Below the pieces are notes generated by a model. That model saw only the letters and a program-made list of their open reading frames with translations, made no database searches and was not told the DNA's origin. The position numbers were made by a program, and so were the translations under genes. A stretch of 64,000 nt of DNA, from contig OY752148.1 in assembly GCA_963573315.1 (NCBI GenBank), positions 2,285,263 through 2,349,262 of the forward strand, in the 5' to 3' direction. Positions 34,863-45,458 of the stretch are shown in pieces (position 1 is the first letter of the stretch; the number at the start of each line of letters is the position of its first letter). The DNA comes from Entomortierella parvispora (taxonomy: Eukaryota > Mortierellomycota > Mortierellomycetes > Mortierellales > Mortierellaceae).

Positions 34863-35902
34863 TTTTTTTTTTCTATTTTTTTTTTTTTTTTTTTGGATAA
34901 AGAAAGTGTTGTCATGTACTGTACAATCGAAGACGACTTTTTGCACTCCATGGATGTGAAGGAAAAGAGATTGTGATTGCAATTACTCTTGCGCCCACCC
35001 AGCCCAACTGCAGCCAGTCCTCGGGAATAAACCCTGGGTCCACACATGGGGCCAGCGAGACGCTTAATCAAAAGTTGTCTTTCACAATGGCCGCGTGACT
35101 GGTGGCACATTTATAGTCAGTGGACTGTCAATTGGTTCCATTCCACAGACCCCCAGAGCCAAACATTTTGTGTTCAGGTTGCGCTGAACAGGACTCTTTG
35201 TTTGACTTGCGGGACAGTTGAACTCAGCCGATTTCAATCGAGATTTTATTTCGCAGGTGGGCTCTGCTCGGAACTGCTCTGCTCGGAACTGCTCTGCTCT
35301 GCGTCCATTATTGGTGGAAAGCGGTACGGGACTTTCCCTCTAAACGCAGTCAGTCGCGTCGGCGTGAACTAAGAGTGCAGGCCAAAGAAGACGCAGCGTA
35401 GATAAAGAGGTGGATAGAAGGTGGTAGGAGGGCTTTTTCTTTTATTAGAGGAAGTCGTTGATCTCGCATGCAACAACAACGAGGTCGCTTCTGTGAAGAG
35501 GTGGTTGGATAGTATTTATGAGAACTTTGACCTGGAGATGTGTCAATTGACCATTCAAACAAGCACAGCGAGCGGACAGAACGCACAAAACATACAAAAC
35601 ACACAAAACGCGGCCAGTGTCACTTTCCTCCTTGTCTTCCCAGATCGATTAGCGCAGTACATCACACAGATCTCGTTACTTTACCCGACTCTGATAGATT
35701 GCTCATATAGGTCATCCTCTTCCGACTAACAACCGTCCCCAATCTATCCACTTCCCCATCCCACCTCCCCTCCCCCTTCACGTCCAGCAAAGAACCAGTT
35801 CTGTTCATCTGGGCAAAAAACCGATGGTGTTAGCTTTGCATCTTCTCGCGTAGCATCAGTTGCGTCCAACCTATGTTCCTTTCTTTGAATGAGATCAAGA
35901 CT
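34863..35902. other. Intergenic region between convergent genes
   Basis: 1040 nt with a T-rich tract at 34863-34893, a short tandem repeat of CTCTGCTCGGAACTG around 35261-35300 and a CACAAAAC repeat near 35583-35610. Two open frames of about 100 codons (35046-35372, 35421-35729) have no recognisable motif and no splice-supported extension, so I do not call them. Confidence 0.5.
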
Positions 35903-38900
35903 TTAATCTACTTGTTGATGTGGGTGGCCATGCTGCCCATCTACATTATACTCCTCGGCACCAGTCGCTTTGTCCAGTGGCAGCACAGGCTCTGGGATAT
36001 CCACAAGCGTTTTCTTGGCGCGCTTCCTTGACTGCGTCTTGCCCTTGTTCAAAATATAAAAGGTGTACCCCAAATGAATCTCTTCTTTGCCTCTCCCCCG
36101 CAAAGGGTTCACGAGATTGATCTGGTCATTGTTGCGAAGCTGGAACCGACCCTCAAAAGCCTCCTTATTGACTACCGTCCGATTAGCGCCTAAATTAGTC
36201 AAGTATGCTTTCTTTTCTTTGGCTACCCACTCAATGACACAGTCTATCGTACATTGAGGGAGTGAAATACTTTCAGTATTTAAAACAAAAAAAAAAGGGA
36301 GGAAAAAAAAGGGAAAAACAAAAAAAAAGATGGCAAAGACCACTTACGATGACGACTGATATAGTCACCTTCGACAACAATATCACAATCCTTGCCTCTG
36401 CCTATTATCGTTCTTTCATCCTGTAGCTCCTCAGTTTGTGTCAAGAGGTTGAGGGCCACCAATTTCCCCCAAATCGGTATATTTTCATCAAGAATTCTGT
36501 CCTCAGGAAGTCGTTTTTTGTATCCTTTGTGCTTGTGATTCGCATAGATTCGACGCGCCAGCTGCTCAGGCGTCGCCTTCTCGGCACCATGCAGTATCAC
36601 GTTGTACTTTAAACAATACGAGCACCCCAAAGATGTATCTATCGTTTTTCCCAAGCGTATTGTTAGCAAACGGCAGGCAGACATCAACGCTTCAATTCTA
36701 AAGTATTTTTGATTCTTACCTGCTAGAGTCGCAACATGGCCCGGGCAGACAACAATACCCAATACATCCCCATGAAATAGCTGACCTGAGCGCGTTTTGG
36801 TAAAGTGCAAATTGTTGATATACGTTCCATTGAGACTAGAATGTTTCAAAAAAAAAAAGGTGTCAGACTGGTTTTTGTAGAGTGAAAATGTTAGTCCGGT
36901 TCAAGGGTGTCATGGCCGACAGCACACCTGGTATTGGACATCATGACAACTCCCTTGTCATCTCGCTCAATGACGCAATGCTTAACGCTAACGGATCGAT
37001 GCGAGCCAAGCAAGATCTTGACTGTGTCTACCGAGGTGCCAAATCATTCAAGAACGACGCGACAATTAGCAAAGTCGAGATTAAAAACAGATCAGAGTTT
37101 CAACCTGGTGTAATGACATTCTCTTACTATCATCTGCGCGTCCAAGTATGTGACAAGAATCTGTCAGTTCGATGCGCCGAGGAGCATCATAGAAGCCTCC
37201 TGGAGTGATCGTCAGTTCGCCCCAAGGCTCTTGATGCACACGTGCTGGACTGTCGCTCGAGTCGGATACCTTATTGGATTTCAAAGCACGAGTTGATCGC
37301 GAATGTTCAATCCTCTAGTGAAAATGTTGATCAGAAAAGTACAGAGTATTAGCAAATGAGCTCTTGAAAACTTTCAAAGAGGTTCTCTTCATGTGTCAAA
37401 AAATCTCGTACGTCAAAGTTAGCAAGTAAATCTTCCGCCATCCGCATCCAGTCTGACACAAGAATCTGGTCCATCCGAGCACGACGTGACGGATCAACTT
37501 CAAGTATTGTCTCCAAAAGGTGCTTCACTAAAAGTAGATAGCCAAAACTGTAAGTCTCAAGCAGGTGCGACAAAAGAGAGGACCACCAAAAGCATACCTT
37601 CCGGACTCCGTTTTGATTGTTTATCTATAAGTAACTTCCAGTCGCGCGTGAGATAGCACGGATTTGATCCTTGGTCCATCTTATGAATCTCCTCTCTCTC
37701 CATTTTGTTGGGGTTGTCATATAAATTATAATTAAAAGGGTATTCGCCAACCAACCTATACCACAGTGGAGCATGTTAGTTTCGAAAGATAAACAAAAGG
37801 GAAGAGCATCCTCTATTCACTTACATTCGGAAGAGTAAAACTCCAAGGGACCATATGTCTATAAGTGATCAGGGGAGTAAGAACTGGTTCGTTATCTTGC
37901 ATTGTGGATGTCATGTATCAATGGGCAAAGGGATAGAGTGAGCAATTCGCAATGGCATACCAACATGGAAATCGTATCCGTTTGCCTCACTGAACTCTTC
38001 GATCTCTAGTGCTATATGTGATGTTGTTCCGCAAGGATTTGTTGCAACCTTGGGGCTGGTCGAACACCGCGCCAGACCTAAAATTAAATTGAAAGACTGT
38101 GTCAGTCAAAGGTTCTTTCCTCTTTGTGCTGGTCTTGCGAACGAAATGAGTTACCGAAATCAATCAGTTTGATCTTGAGATCCTCGTCAATCATTATATT
38201 CTGAAAGCGAAAAGCGGAGGGTCAGTCATCCTACTTTTACAACACGTCGTTCATCGAAATCTTTTCCACTTTTCCCGTTGAATTTGTAGGTACCACCCCC
38301 ACCCCCTCCTCCACGCGTTCTCTTACCTCTGATTTGATATCGCGATGAATGATCCCAAGCTGATGCATGTAGTCCACCGCGCCACAGATTTGCCGAAAGA
38401 TGAGTCTACAGTTGCGCTCGGTCAGGTAATTGCTGTTGTTTCGACAATACTCAGCAAGTGTCGTTCCCTGAACGAGATCTGAAAAGACATAGATTTGGTC
38501 TGGTGTACGGTATTGGTCAACAACGGCGATAATGTTCTCCTGGGGTCAAGAAAAAGAAAAATCGTGAGGAACGTTCCTGGCCCTTGTGCAGAACTTCCGT
38601 CTCATGAAATGAACTCCATTGAGAAAACATACATGCTGCATCAGACTCAATATAGCAATCTCCCTGTCGACGTTGTTGCGCTCTTCGTCAGTAAATGACG
38701 GCCTGCGAAGATTGATGACCTTGCAGGCGCATATTGCTTCGGTGGCGGTGTTCTTGGCCTCAAAGACCTCCGCATCGTTGCCGGTGGAAAAAGGTTGATC
38801 TTCCAGAACGTACGATCCCCGGCTACCAGTGAGAGTCCTTTTCCTTTTGGCGGGCTCGACTACGGTGGCCTCCTCGCAAGGCAAGCTAGAGATGTCCTCA

Positions 38901-38929
38901 GCATCGGTCCTGCGACTGTCGCTGTTCAT
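35903..38929 (-). CDS. Ser/Thr protein kinase with two C-terminal FHA domains (Chk2/Rad53-related)
   Basis: Twelve exons in minus order: 38929-38633, 38539-38327, 38200-38155, 38077-37961, 37858-37825, 37755-37598, 37527-37412, 37314-37128, 37027-36928, 36835-36720, 36638-36348 and 36243-35903, in frame, 671 residues. The kinase is N-terminal: the lysine in AICACKVINL, then HRDIKSEN, LIDFGLA, NPCGTTSHIALE and DIWSLGVLLFRML. The Gly-rich loop is degenerate (STGNDAEVF). Two FHA domains follow: CHILGRADD with VKHCVIERDD and SLNGTYIN (about 356-460), and RTIIGRGKDCDIVV with ISRHHCVIEW and NLGANRTVVN (about 515-640). FHA domains bind phosphothreonine; the HRDIKSEN loop is typical of Chk2/Rad53 DNA-damage kinases. 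The tandem FHA pair after the kinase is not the usual order. Exon 7's end (donor GTACGA) is the weakest junction. The nearest ATG was taken as start. Confidence 0.8.
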
Positions 38930-39351
38930 GAGAGATGCGATGAAGCGATTCGCCAAGCTGGTGCGGATTTAAAAAGAAGAGAAGAGACAGGACGGAAGGA
39001 AGGCGTAACGCGAAGAAGTAAAGAAGATCTTTGAGAACAGCATCGAGACGAGTGGTCAGAAGGCACAAGAGAAAGGAAAAGGCGAAGCAGGAGGAGGGTG
39101 TTAAGAAAACATGTTGCTGGGCAGAGAACAACCGCTGAACACAGCGCAAATGCACAATGAGATTCTTGAGGTCAGGTGACACTGGCAAACAGGGAGAGAA
39201 AGAGCGCATCCTTCAGCAGCGCGGACGTGTTTCTTTCTAGCAATTCATTTTCGTTTGCATCAAAGATCAACCCATACGGCAGGATAACAGCACCAGCCAC
39301 AGCACGGATTCTATTGCTCAAAGGAAGACCCACAAAAGCACCCACATCTCC
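38930..39351. other. Divergent promoter region between the FHA kinase and SEH1
   Basis: 422 nt with no supported gene. The left part is GA-rich on the plus strand (39000-39090). The two starts face away from each other, so this is likely a shared bidirectional promoter. An upstream non-coding or coding exon of the kinase gene cannot be excluded. Confidence 0.45.
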
Positions 39352-41057
39352 ATGAATCAGGTTACTAAGTTCGACGGGACGCACGAGGACCTGATCCACG
39401 ATGTCGCCTTCAACTATTACGGAAACAGACTCGGTAGCTGAAGTGAATGCAGGCTGTCAAACTGCTGGGGAGTCATCATTCTATATTCTAACGCGTATGC
39501 CTCTTCTTCAATCTTCACTGGAATGCTTGCAGCCACTTGTTCGTCAGACCAAAAGATCAAAATCTGGGATTACAACGAAACAGAGGGCATCTGGGAATCC
39601 AACATCTCATTCAGGGCAAGTTTTTGCCAAGGATGAAGATGTGTCAAAGTGTTTTCTGAGGAGGCGATATTCTAATACCGATCGTTTCTGTTTCATCTAG
39701 GCACACTTTTGTGCAGTGTTGAAGACGTCATGGGCTCACCCTGAGTACGGCCAAGTGCTGGCCTCCTGTTCTTTTGACAGGAGTGTTATCATCTGGGAGG
39801 AGAGCTACCATGGTGAGTGCAATCTTGGAAGTCTCATACAAACAGAACGGAGCGGCCCAAAGCAAGAGATGTCCCTTTTCAATAACGGCCCTGTCTTTAC
39901 TTTTAGATGCTGTCAAAAAATGGACAAGTGTTGCCACTCTTCGCGATGGAAGTGGCACAGTTCAGGATGTTGAGTTTGCGCCTAACCATCTCGGACTTCG
40001 CTTGGTATGGAGCACCAGGACCAAAAAAACAAAGGAGCCAATGGAACAAGGGCGAGTTGAGCTAACGCCGTCTTTTTAAAAATGACTACTTGGAATTAGG
40101 CAATCGTCGCTGCAGATGGCCTTGTCAAGATTTATGAGGCTATGGATGTGACGAGCTTAGCTCACTGGACTATGATCGACTCGTTTCCGGTGGGCGAAGG
40201 GCCTAGCAAAGATGAGGACGGGAACCACTGTCTCTCTTGGTGTACATCCAAGTTCACCGCGCAGATGATGGTTGTTGGATGTGCAAAGGATCATGTGGCT
40301 AAGGTAGGACGGGAAACGACGTCCATTGTCAGTCATATTCTTCAGTGGTGGCCTAATTGCTATTTCTGATCTCCTATGTTAGATTTTCCGCCAGGATCAC
40401 AACACAAAGTGGCAGGCTTGCGAAGTATTGGGAGGACATGGAGGTGTTGTACATGATGTGAGCTGGGCGCCCAACATGGGACGGTAAGATCTAGACCTCA
40501 GTCGAACGCTACAAACCTGAAACTGTTGAGCTAATCTTCTGTTTGGCTACTCTAGGAGCTACCACTTGATTGCAACAGCATGTAAGGATGGACATGTCAG
40601 GATATTCAAACTCACTGATGACAGCCAAGGAGGAGCGTTGACAGGGGGTTGGTCAAGAAAGATGTTTAATGTCACGTGTATTGCAGACTTTGCAGACCAT
40701 AACGCTGAGGTATGTTTTCAAATTTGATGTAGTACGCACAAACGCTACAAAAACCACAAACCCAGACTGATGAGTGCTCTTTTTTGCTTTCTTTTGTTGT
40801 TACTCTCACTTTTTCTAGGTCTGGAGAGTAGAGTGGAACGTCACGGGTACAATTCTTTCATCTTCTGGTTATGACGGCAAAGTCCGTCTGTGGAAAGGTA
40901 CATTTTGGAGGAGTGTTGCTTTGTTATTTGCGGATCATCGAATTCGTCTCTAATGACTTTATCTATACTTTCGATGAAAATAGCGACGTATACTGGCGAA
41001 TGGAAATGTATGAGTGTGGTTTCGGCAGAAGAAGGCCCAAGTGCATTCCAACGCTAG
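39352..41057 (+). CDS. SEH1: Nucleoporin SEH1 (WD40 protein of Nup107-160 and SEA/GATOR complexes)
   Basis: Nine exons, 39352-39433, 39533-39615, 39701-39812, 39907-40004, 40100-40303, 40383-40483, 40556-40709, 40819-40897 and 40984-41057, give 328 residues. The path reads [101 protein letters not shown] and [19 protein letters not shown], blade for blade the SEH1 beta-propeller. SEH1 serves both in the outer ring of the nuclear pore and in the SEA/GATOR2 complex that regulates TORC1. Intron 2 (39616-39700) has a GC donor (GCAAGT) rather than GT; only this choice keeps frame and the conserved sequence. Length is close to the yeast protein (349). Confidence 0.92.
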
Positions 41058-41448
41058 GGAACCATTGTTTTGAACAATAAAATTAAGCCAGTCCTTGTTT
41101 TTTTGCACTTTGACTTGTTGGTCGATCCAGAGGAAGGACAGTAAAGGTTATGTGAGGTACTCAAAGTGTTGGCCACTGACGACTGTTTACACAACTCAGC
41201 CCGAAGAGGCGTCAGGATACAGTAGAACTAAAAAAAGACGCGTCGCGTTCGTGAAAAAATTTGTGTTCCGATACATCCTATGATTGAAGGTCGATACGTT
41301 GCAATTCAGGCCAGTTGCCCTCAGAGTCTCAGCCTGTTGGTTCCGGGAGTGTTCTCTTTAAAGATAGAGAGAAACTGCACCTTCAGCGCTTTCAGCAAGC
41401 AGCTACCTCTTATTTTCCCTTCACAAACGCCCCACATCATTTCTCAAA
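41058..41448. other. Intergenic region
   Basis: 391 nt between SEH1 and the glucanase gene. A 62-codon frame here (41095-41283) shows no motif. The last 60 nt before the next ATG are pyrimidine-rich. Confidence 0.4.
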
Positions 41449-43149
41449 ATGTCTCGTGAGATGACCGAGTCTCCCCATCCACAGGACGATTGCTACCCTT
41501 TCAAACCATCACAAGGACCGTCTGGCACGATGATCGGTCGTGGAGTCGATGAAGATGCCGATGCCGGCCCCCAGCGCTCGTTTTTCGCTCGCCGTCGCAA
41601 GACTGTTCTAGTAGGATCAGCTATTCTGACCTTGGCCGCTGTCAGTGGATTGATCTGCTTGCTTGTCAAGAAACCATGGAGCGCTAAAGATGACCACTCA
41701 CCCTTTGGTAGTCATCGTGGGCTACATGGCGAGAACAGTGATGAGGAAAACAGCAAGAACGGAAAGTCGGCTGCTCTTCCTCGATTCAGTCCTGCATCCA
41801 CTGTAGACATCTCGAGTTCTGTCCAATGCAATCCCTACACCCCTGCATTGGATCAACCATTCCTGTATGGCCAGCAACCGATCCGTGGCGTCAATATTGG
41901 AGGATGGTTGGTGTTGGAACCATTTATCACCCCTTCAGTGTTTGAACCCTTCCTAAGTCAGAACGTCACTGACGAATACACCCTTTCAAAGTTCCTTGGC
42001 CCCGACAAGGCCAAAGCCCTCCTTCAAAAGCATTACGCTAGTTGGGTGACAGAGGCCACATTCAAACGCATTCGCGATCTTGGGCTGAATCACGTTCGTA
42101 TCCCTGTGGGATTCTGGGCACTGGGAAACTTGGCACCGGACGAGCCCTATGTTCCAGATCTCTCGTTGGACTACTTACTCCAGGGTTTGCGATGGGCCGC
42201 CAAATACGGTCTTCGTGTCATGGTCGAGCTTCATGGGGCACCCGGATCTCAGAACGGATGGAACCATTCTGGGCGAGCAGGCAAGATTGGATGGTTGGAC
42301 GGAACCGCCGAAGGTGAAAAGAACGGCGAGAGGACGATTGCGTACGTGAAACAGCTGCTTCAGCTACTCCAAGGGCCTAGCATGGAGCACGTATCACCCA
42401 TGTTTGGTATCTTGAACGAACCCGCCATCTTTTTGCTGGAGCGCGAGAGAACCGATCGCTGGTACAAAGAGGCCTTCGCGGAGATGAGAAACATCACAGG
42501 ACCTGGAAAGGGTCCTTGGGGCGTCATTCATGATGGTTTCTTAGGCCTGACGCAGTGGGAAGGCTTCATGCCTCACTCGGACCGTCTCGCTCTCGATGTT
42601 CATCAATACCTGATCTTTGACCACAACTTGATCCGTTTCTCTCGCAAAGACCAGGTCAACTTTCCTTGCGACGTCTGGTCCAGAAACATGCAACAGTCCA
42701 CCTTGAAGTTTGGCCCGACACTCGTGGGTGAGTTCTCATCCGCTACCAATGATTGTGCAACCTACCTGAACGGCATTGGTTTTGGCTACCGTTGGGATGG
42801 AACTTTTCAAACTGAGGAGGATCGTCTTGCTGGGAAGCCTATGGATGAAGCTGCTTGTCAGCCCGCAATTAATGGTCATATTGAAGGCTACTGCTCTTGC
42901 CAGACTCAGAACCGCGTGGGATCTTATTCTCAGGAGTACAGAAAGTTTCTCAGCGACTTCACCCAGACACAGATGGACGCCTTCGAGCAGGGCTTAGGAT
43001 GGTTTTACTGGAACTTCAAGACAGAGACGAGTGCTCTGTGGTCGTATTTCGACGGAGTGGACCAAGGATGGATCCCTAAGGATGCAAACAATCGAGCTGG
43101 TGGGTGCAAGGCCTTCGGTCGTCCCATTCAACCTTTTCAAGACGCGTAG
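41449..43149 (+). CDS. Membrane-anchored GH5 exo-beta-1,3-glucanase
   Basis: A single exon of 566 codons. A cytosolic tail of about 50 residues ends in ARRRKT and is followed by one membrane segment (about 52-72, VLVGSAILTLAAVSGLICLLV), so a type II protein. After a charged stem the GH5 subfamily 9 barrel begins: GVNIGGWLVLEPFITPSVF, LNHVRIPVGFW, ELHGAPGSQNGWNHSGR, FGILNEPAIF with the acid/base Glu324, LVGEFSSATNDCATYLNG with the nucleophile Glu428, and YWNFKTETSALWSY. This family (yeast Exg1, Aspergillus ExgD) releases glucose from cell-wall beta-1,3-glucan. The membrane anchor is as in ExgD-type enzymes and suggests action at the outer face of the plasma membrane or in secretory compartments during wall remodelling. 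It lies 250 nt upstream of a GT17 gene. Confidence 0.93.
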   Translation: MSREMTESPHPQDDCYPFKPSQGPSGTMIGRGVDEDADAGPQRSFFARRRKTVLVGSAILTLAAVSGLICLLVKKPWSAKDDHSPFGSHRGLHGENSDEENSKNGKSAALPRFSPASTVDISSSVQCNPYTPALDQPFLYGQQPIRGVNIGGWLVLEPFITPSVFEPFLSQNVTDEYTLSKFLGPDKAKALLQKHYASWVTEATFKRIRDLGLNHVRIPVGFWALGNLAPDEPYVPDLSLDYLLQGLRWAAKYGLRVMVELHGAPGSQNGWNHSGRAGKIGWLDGTAEGEKNGERTIAYVKQLLQLLQGPSMEHVSPMFGILNEPAIFLLERERTDRWYKEAFAEMRNITGPGKGPWGVIHDGFLGLTQWEGFMPHSDRLALDVHQYLIFDHNLIRFSRKDQVNFPCDVWSRNMQQSTLKFGPTLVGEFSSATNDCATYLNGIGFGYRWDGTFQTEEDRLAGKPMDEAACQPAINGHIEGYCSCQTQNRVGSYSQEYRKFLSDFTQTQMDAFEQGLGWFYWNFKTETSALWSYFDGVDQGWIPKDANNRAGGCKAFGRPIQPFQDA

Positions 43150-43399
43150 TCTGCCTCCTCAACCCCTTTGTTACTCACCTCACGACAACGGGGTCGCTAT
43201 TCCTTTTTGTACAACACATGATAGACTAATAATAAATTCTTCCTCCCCAAATCATTCCTTGCAGAACGACCACAACGTTCCCCTATTTTGTTTTTGATCG
43301 CAGTCGTGGTGTCGCATCCTCCTTTTCCACTTTCTCCCAATCTCTCAACACCCTCATTTCAGCAACCCACCGCCAGCCGTTCCCATTTTTCAGCCCAAG

Positions 43400-45388
43400 A
43401 TGACCAACGATTCCGGCGAGCAGTCGTGGAGGCCGCTTGGTGGCGGAAGTCGGTTCCGTCTCAACAAACCCGTCCTCTTTGTACTTCTGATTGCGACAGT
43501 GGGGTTGATTCACCTCAATAGTCTGGGGATTCTTCCTGTGGTTTTCCCTGCGTTATACTCTCACGACCACGAAGCTTACACACCGCCGCCCTCTCCAATG
43601 GAAACTCGATTGTCGCAGTCGCTGCAGAGGTACCAGGCCGAGGTTTTGCAACTGCTCACCATGCTGTCGGATCAGACCAAAGACGTTTTCAAAGCCAAGT
43701 CCGATGGATCAGTATTAGTCAAGGATCAGCTGACAGCAGTTGCGGCGTTGCTTGAGCAGCAGCAGCAACATCGTGAAGAACAACATCAGCAGATAAGCAA
43801 ACTCGCGCAAGATCAGCTCGAGCAACAACTGGAGTTCCAATTGCAACTCCAAAAGTATATGCATCAACAACAGCAACAACAAGCCCTACAACAACAACTA
43901 TTGCTACAACAGCAAGCAGCCCTGGTCCAGTCTCCAAGTTTATCGACACTCGAAGGAAGAGTCATTAACCCAAAGAGAATTCGTATTTTTGATATGATCA
44001 TGATCAATGACGAGCTGGACGCGCTGGAGATCCGCTTACACGAGCTATACGATGTAGTGGACTACTTTTTCGTTTGTGAAGCCGTCGAAACCTTCACAAA
44101 ACTATCCAAGCCTCTTTATTACAAGGAGAACGAGCATCGATTCCGGCAGTTCCGCGACAAGATTGTCCATATCGTGATCCCGTTCATGTCTGAGCAAGAA
44201 GATAATTCATGGACCAGAGAGGCGTACACGCGCAACAAAGGGTTCACGCTCTCGACGGATGTTGTGCAGCCAAACGAGGGTGACTGGATCTTGCTCTCAG
44301 ATCTAGACGAGCTTCCCAAAAGATCGTTTCTTCAACAAGTCCGGAGACCAGATACCAACACGGATATTGGTCGGAGGCTCACTGAGGGTCACGATGAGTC
44401 GGACGGAGACGTGATCAAACTTGAGTGCGGCTTTTACTACTATTCTTTCGAGTTCAGGCATCAGTACACCTGGAACGGCCCAGTCATGGTCCGGTACAGA
44501 GACAAGGATTCACCCATCTACAAGCAGACTGGAGACACGACCGACGGAAAAAAGAGATATCCATTCTTGCATAAAGCCCTTCATATTGCCCAAGATAACT
44601 GGGCCAAAGCAGGGCAATCAATGCGAGATGAGCGTAACGCTAACGATCTTCCTTGGCACAAGAACCAATGTTTCCATTGTTCGTGGTGCTTTTCGCACCT
44701 GCACCAGTTCATCCGCAAGATCGAGTCGTACTCCCATAAGGAACATAATAGACCTGAGTTCAAGGATCCAGTTTGGATCATGGATCATGTTCGGTCCGGA
44801 GTCGATATCTTTGAGAGGGATTACGACAAGTTCTCATACGTTGAGAACAACCAAGACATTCCAGAGTACATCAAAGGCAACCCAGACCGCTTCTCGTTCA
44901 TGCTCAAACGCAAGGGCCAACCCAACGCTGGTTTCCTCGACCCACCTGTTCCCGAGTCGCCACCAGCTCCCGAGTCGCCACCAGCTCCCGAGTTGCCACC
45001 AGCTCCCGAGTTGCCACCAGCTCCCGAGTCGCCACCAGCTCCCGAGTCGCCACCAGCTCCCGAGTCGCCACCAGCTCCCGAGTCGCCACCAGTTCCCGAG
45101 TCGCGACCAGTTCCCGAGTCGCCACCAGTTCCCGAGTCACCACCAGTTCCCGAGTCGCCACCAGTTGCCGAGTCACCACCAGTTCCCGAGTCGCCACCAG
45201 TTCCCGAGTCGCCACCAGTTCCCGAGTCGCCACCAGTTCCCGAGTCACCACCAGTTGCCGAGTCACCACCAGTTCCCGAGTCGCCACCAGTTCCCGAGTC
45301 GCCACCAGTTCCCGAGTCACCACCAGTTCCCGAGTCGCCAGTTCCCGAGTCGCCACCAGTTCCCGAGTCGCCACCTGTTCCTGAGTGA
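43400..45388 (+). CDS. GT17-family glycosyltransferase (MGAT3-like) with a PPVPES repeat tail
   Basis: A single exon of 662 codons. A type II anchor at about 22-45 (LFVLLIATVGLIHLNSLG) is followed by a Gln-rich coiled stem (about 110-180, HQQQQQQALQQQ). The GT17 domain begins near residue 190: RIRIFDMIMINDELDALEIR, VDYFFVCEAVETFTKLSK, ILLSDLDELPKRSF with the acidic DxD-like pair, and FYYYSFEFRHQYTWNGPVM. GT17 enzymes such as animal MGAT3 transfer N-acetylglucosamine in beta-1,4 linkage to N-glycan cores in the Golgi; fungal members are poorly characterised, so the acceptor is unknown. After residue about 512 the protein turns into about 25 copies of a six-residue unit, PPAPES or PPVPES. The tail has no hydrophobic end. 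Confidence 0.88.
   Translation: MTNDSGEQSWRPLGGGSRFRLNKPVLFVLLIATVGLIHLNSLGILPVVFPALYSHDHEAYTPPPSPMETRLSQSLQRYQAEVLQLLTMLSDQTKDVFKAKSDGSVLVKDQLTAVAALLEQQQQHREEQHQQISKLAQDQLEQQLEFQLQLQKYMHQQQQQQALQQQLLLQQQAALVQSPSLSTLEGRVINPKRIRIFDMIMINDELDALEIRLHELYDVVDYFFVCEAVETFTKLSKPLYYKENEHRFRQFRDKIVHIVIPFMSEQEDNSWTREAYTRNKGFTLSTDVVQPNEGDWILLSDLDELPKRSFLQQVRRPDTNTDIGRRLTEGHDESDGDVIKLECGFYYYSFEFRHQYTWNGPVMVRYRDKDSPIYKQTGDTTDGKKRYPFLHKALHIAQDNWAKAGQSMRDERNANDLPWHKNQCFHCSWCFSHLHQFIRKIESYSHKEHNRPEFKDPVWIMDHVRSGVDIFERDYDKFSYVENNQDIPEYIKGNPDRFSFMLKRKGQPNAGFLDPPVPESPPAPESPPAPELPPAPELPPAPESPPAPESPPAPESPPAPESPPVPESRPVPESPPVPESPPVPESPPVAESPPVPESPPVPESPPVPESPPVPESPPVAESPPVPESPPVPESPPVPESPPVPESPVPESPPVPESPPVPE
44942..45388 (+). 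repeat. 18-bp coding minisatellite (PPAPES/PPVPES)
   Basis: About 25 tandem copies of an 18-bp unit (CCACCAGTTCCCGAGTCG and variants). The first eight copies use GCT for Ala (PPAPES, two with Leu); later ones use GTT for Val. One copy near 45337 lacks 3 bp and two copies carry GCC (PPVAES), spaced five units apart, which points to a 90-bp higher-order duplication. The repeat is stop-free in several frames on both strands. Confidence 0.95.
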
Positions 45389-45458
45389 ATTGACCGCTCT
45401 TGCACAATGACGCTGGTAAAGTCTTCACAAATATACACATTTTTTTATTTCAGCTATA

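Noticed and set aside
44421..45410. Long second frames across the PPVPES minisatellite, on both strands (RHQFPS, GTGGDS and TRELVA repeats)
   Set aside because: They exist because the 18-bp unit lacks stops in these frames; only the frame continuous with the GT17 domain has non-repeat support.
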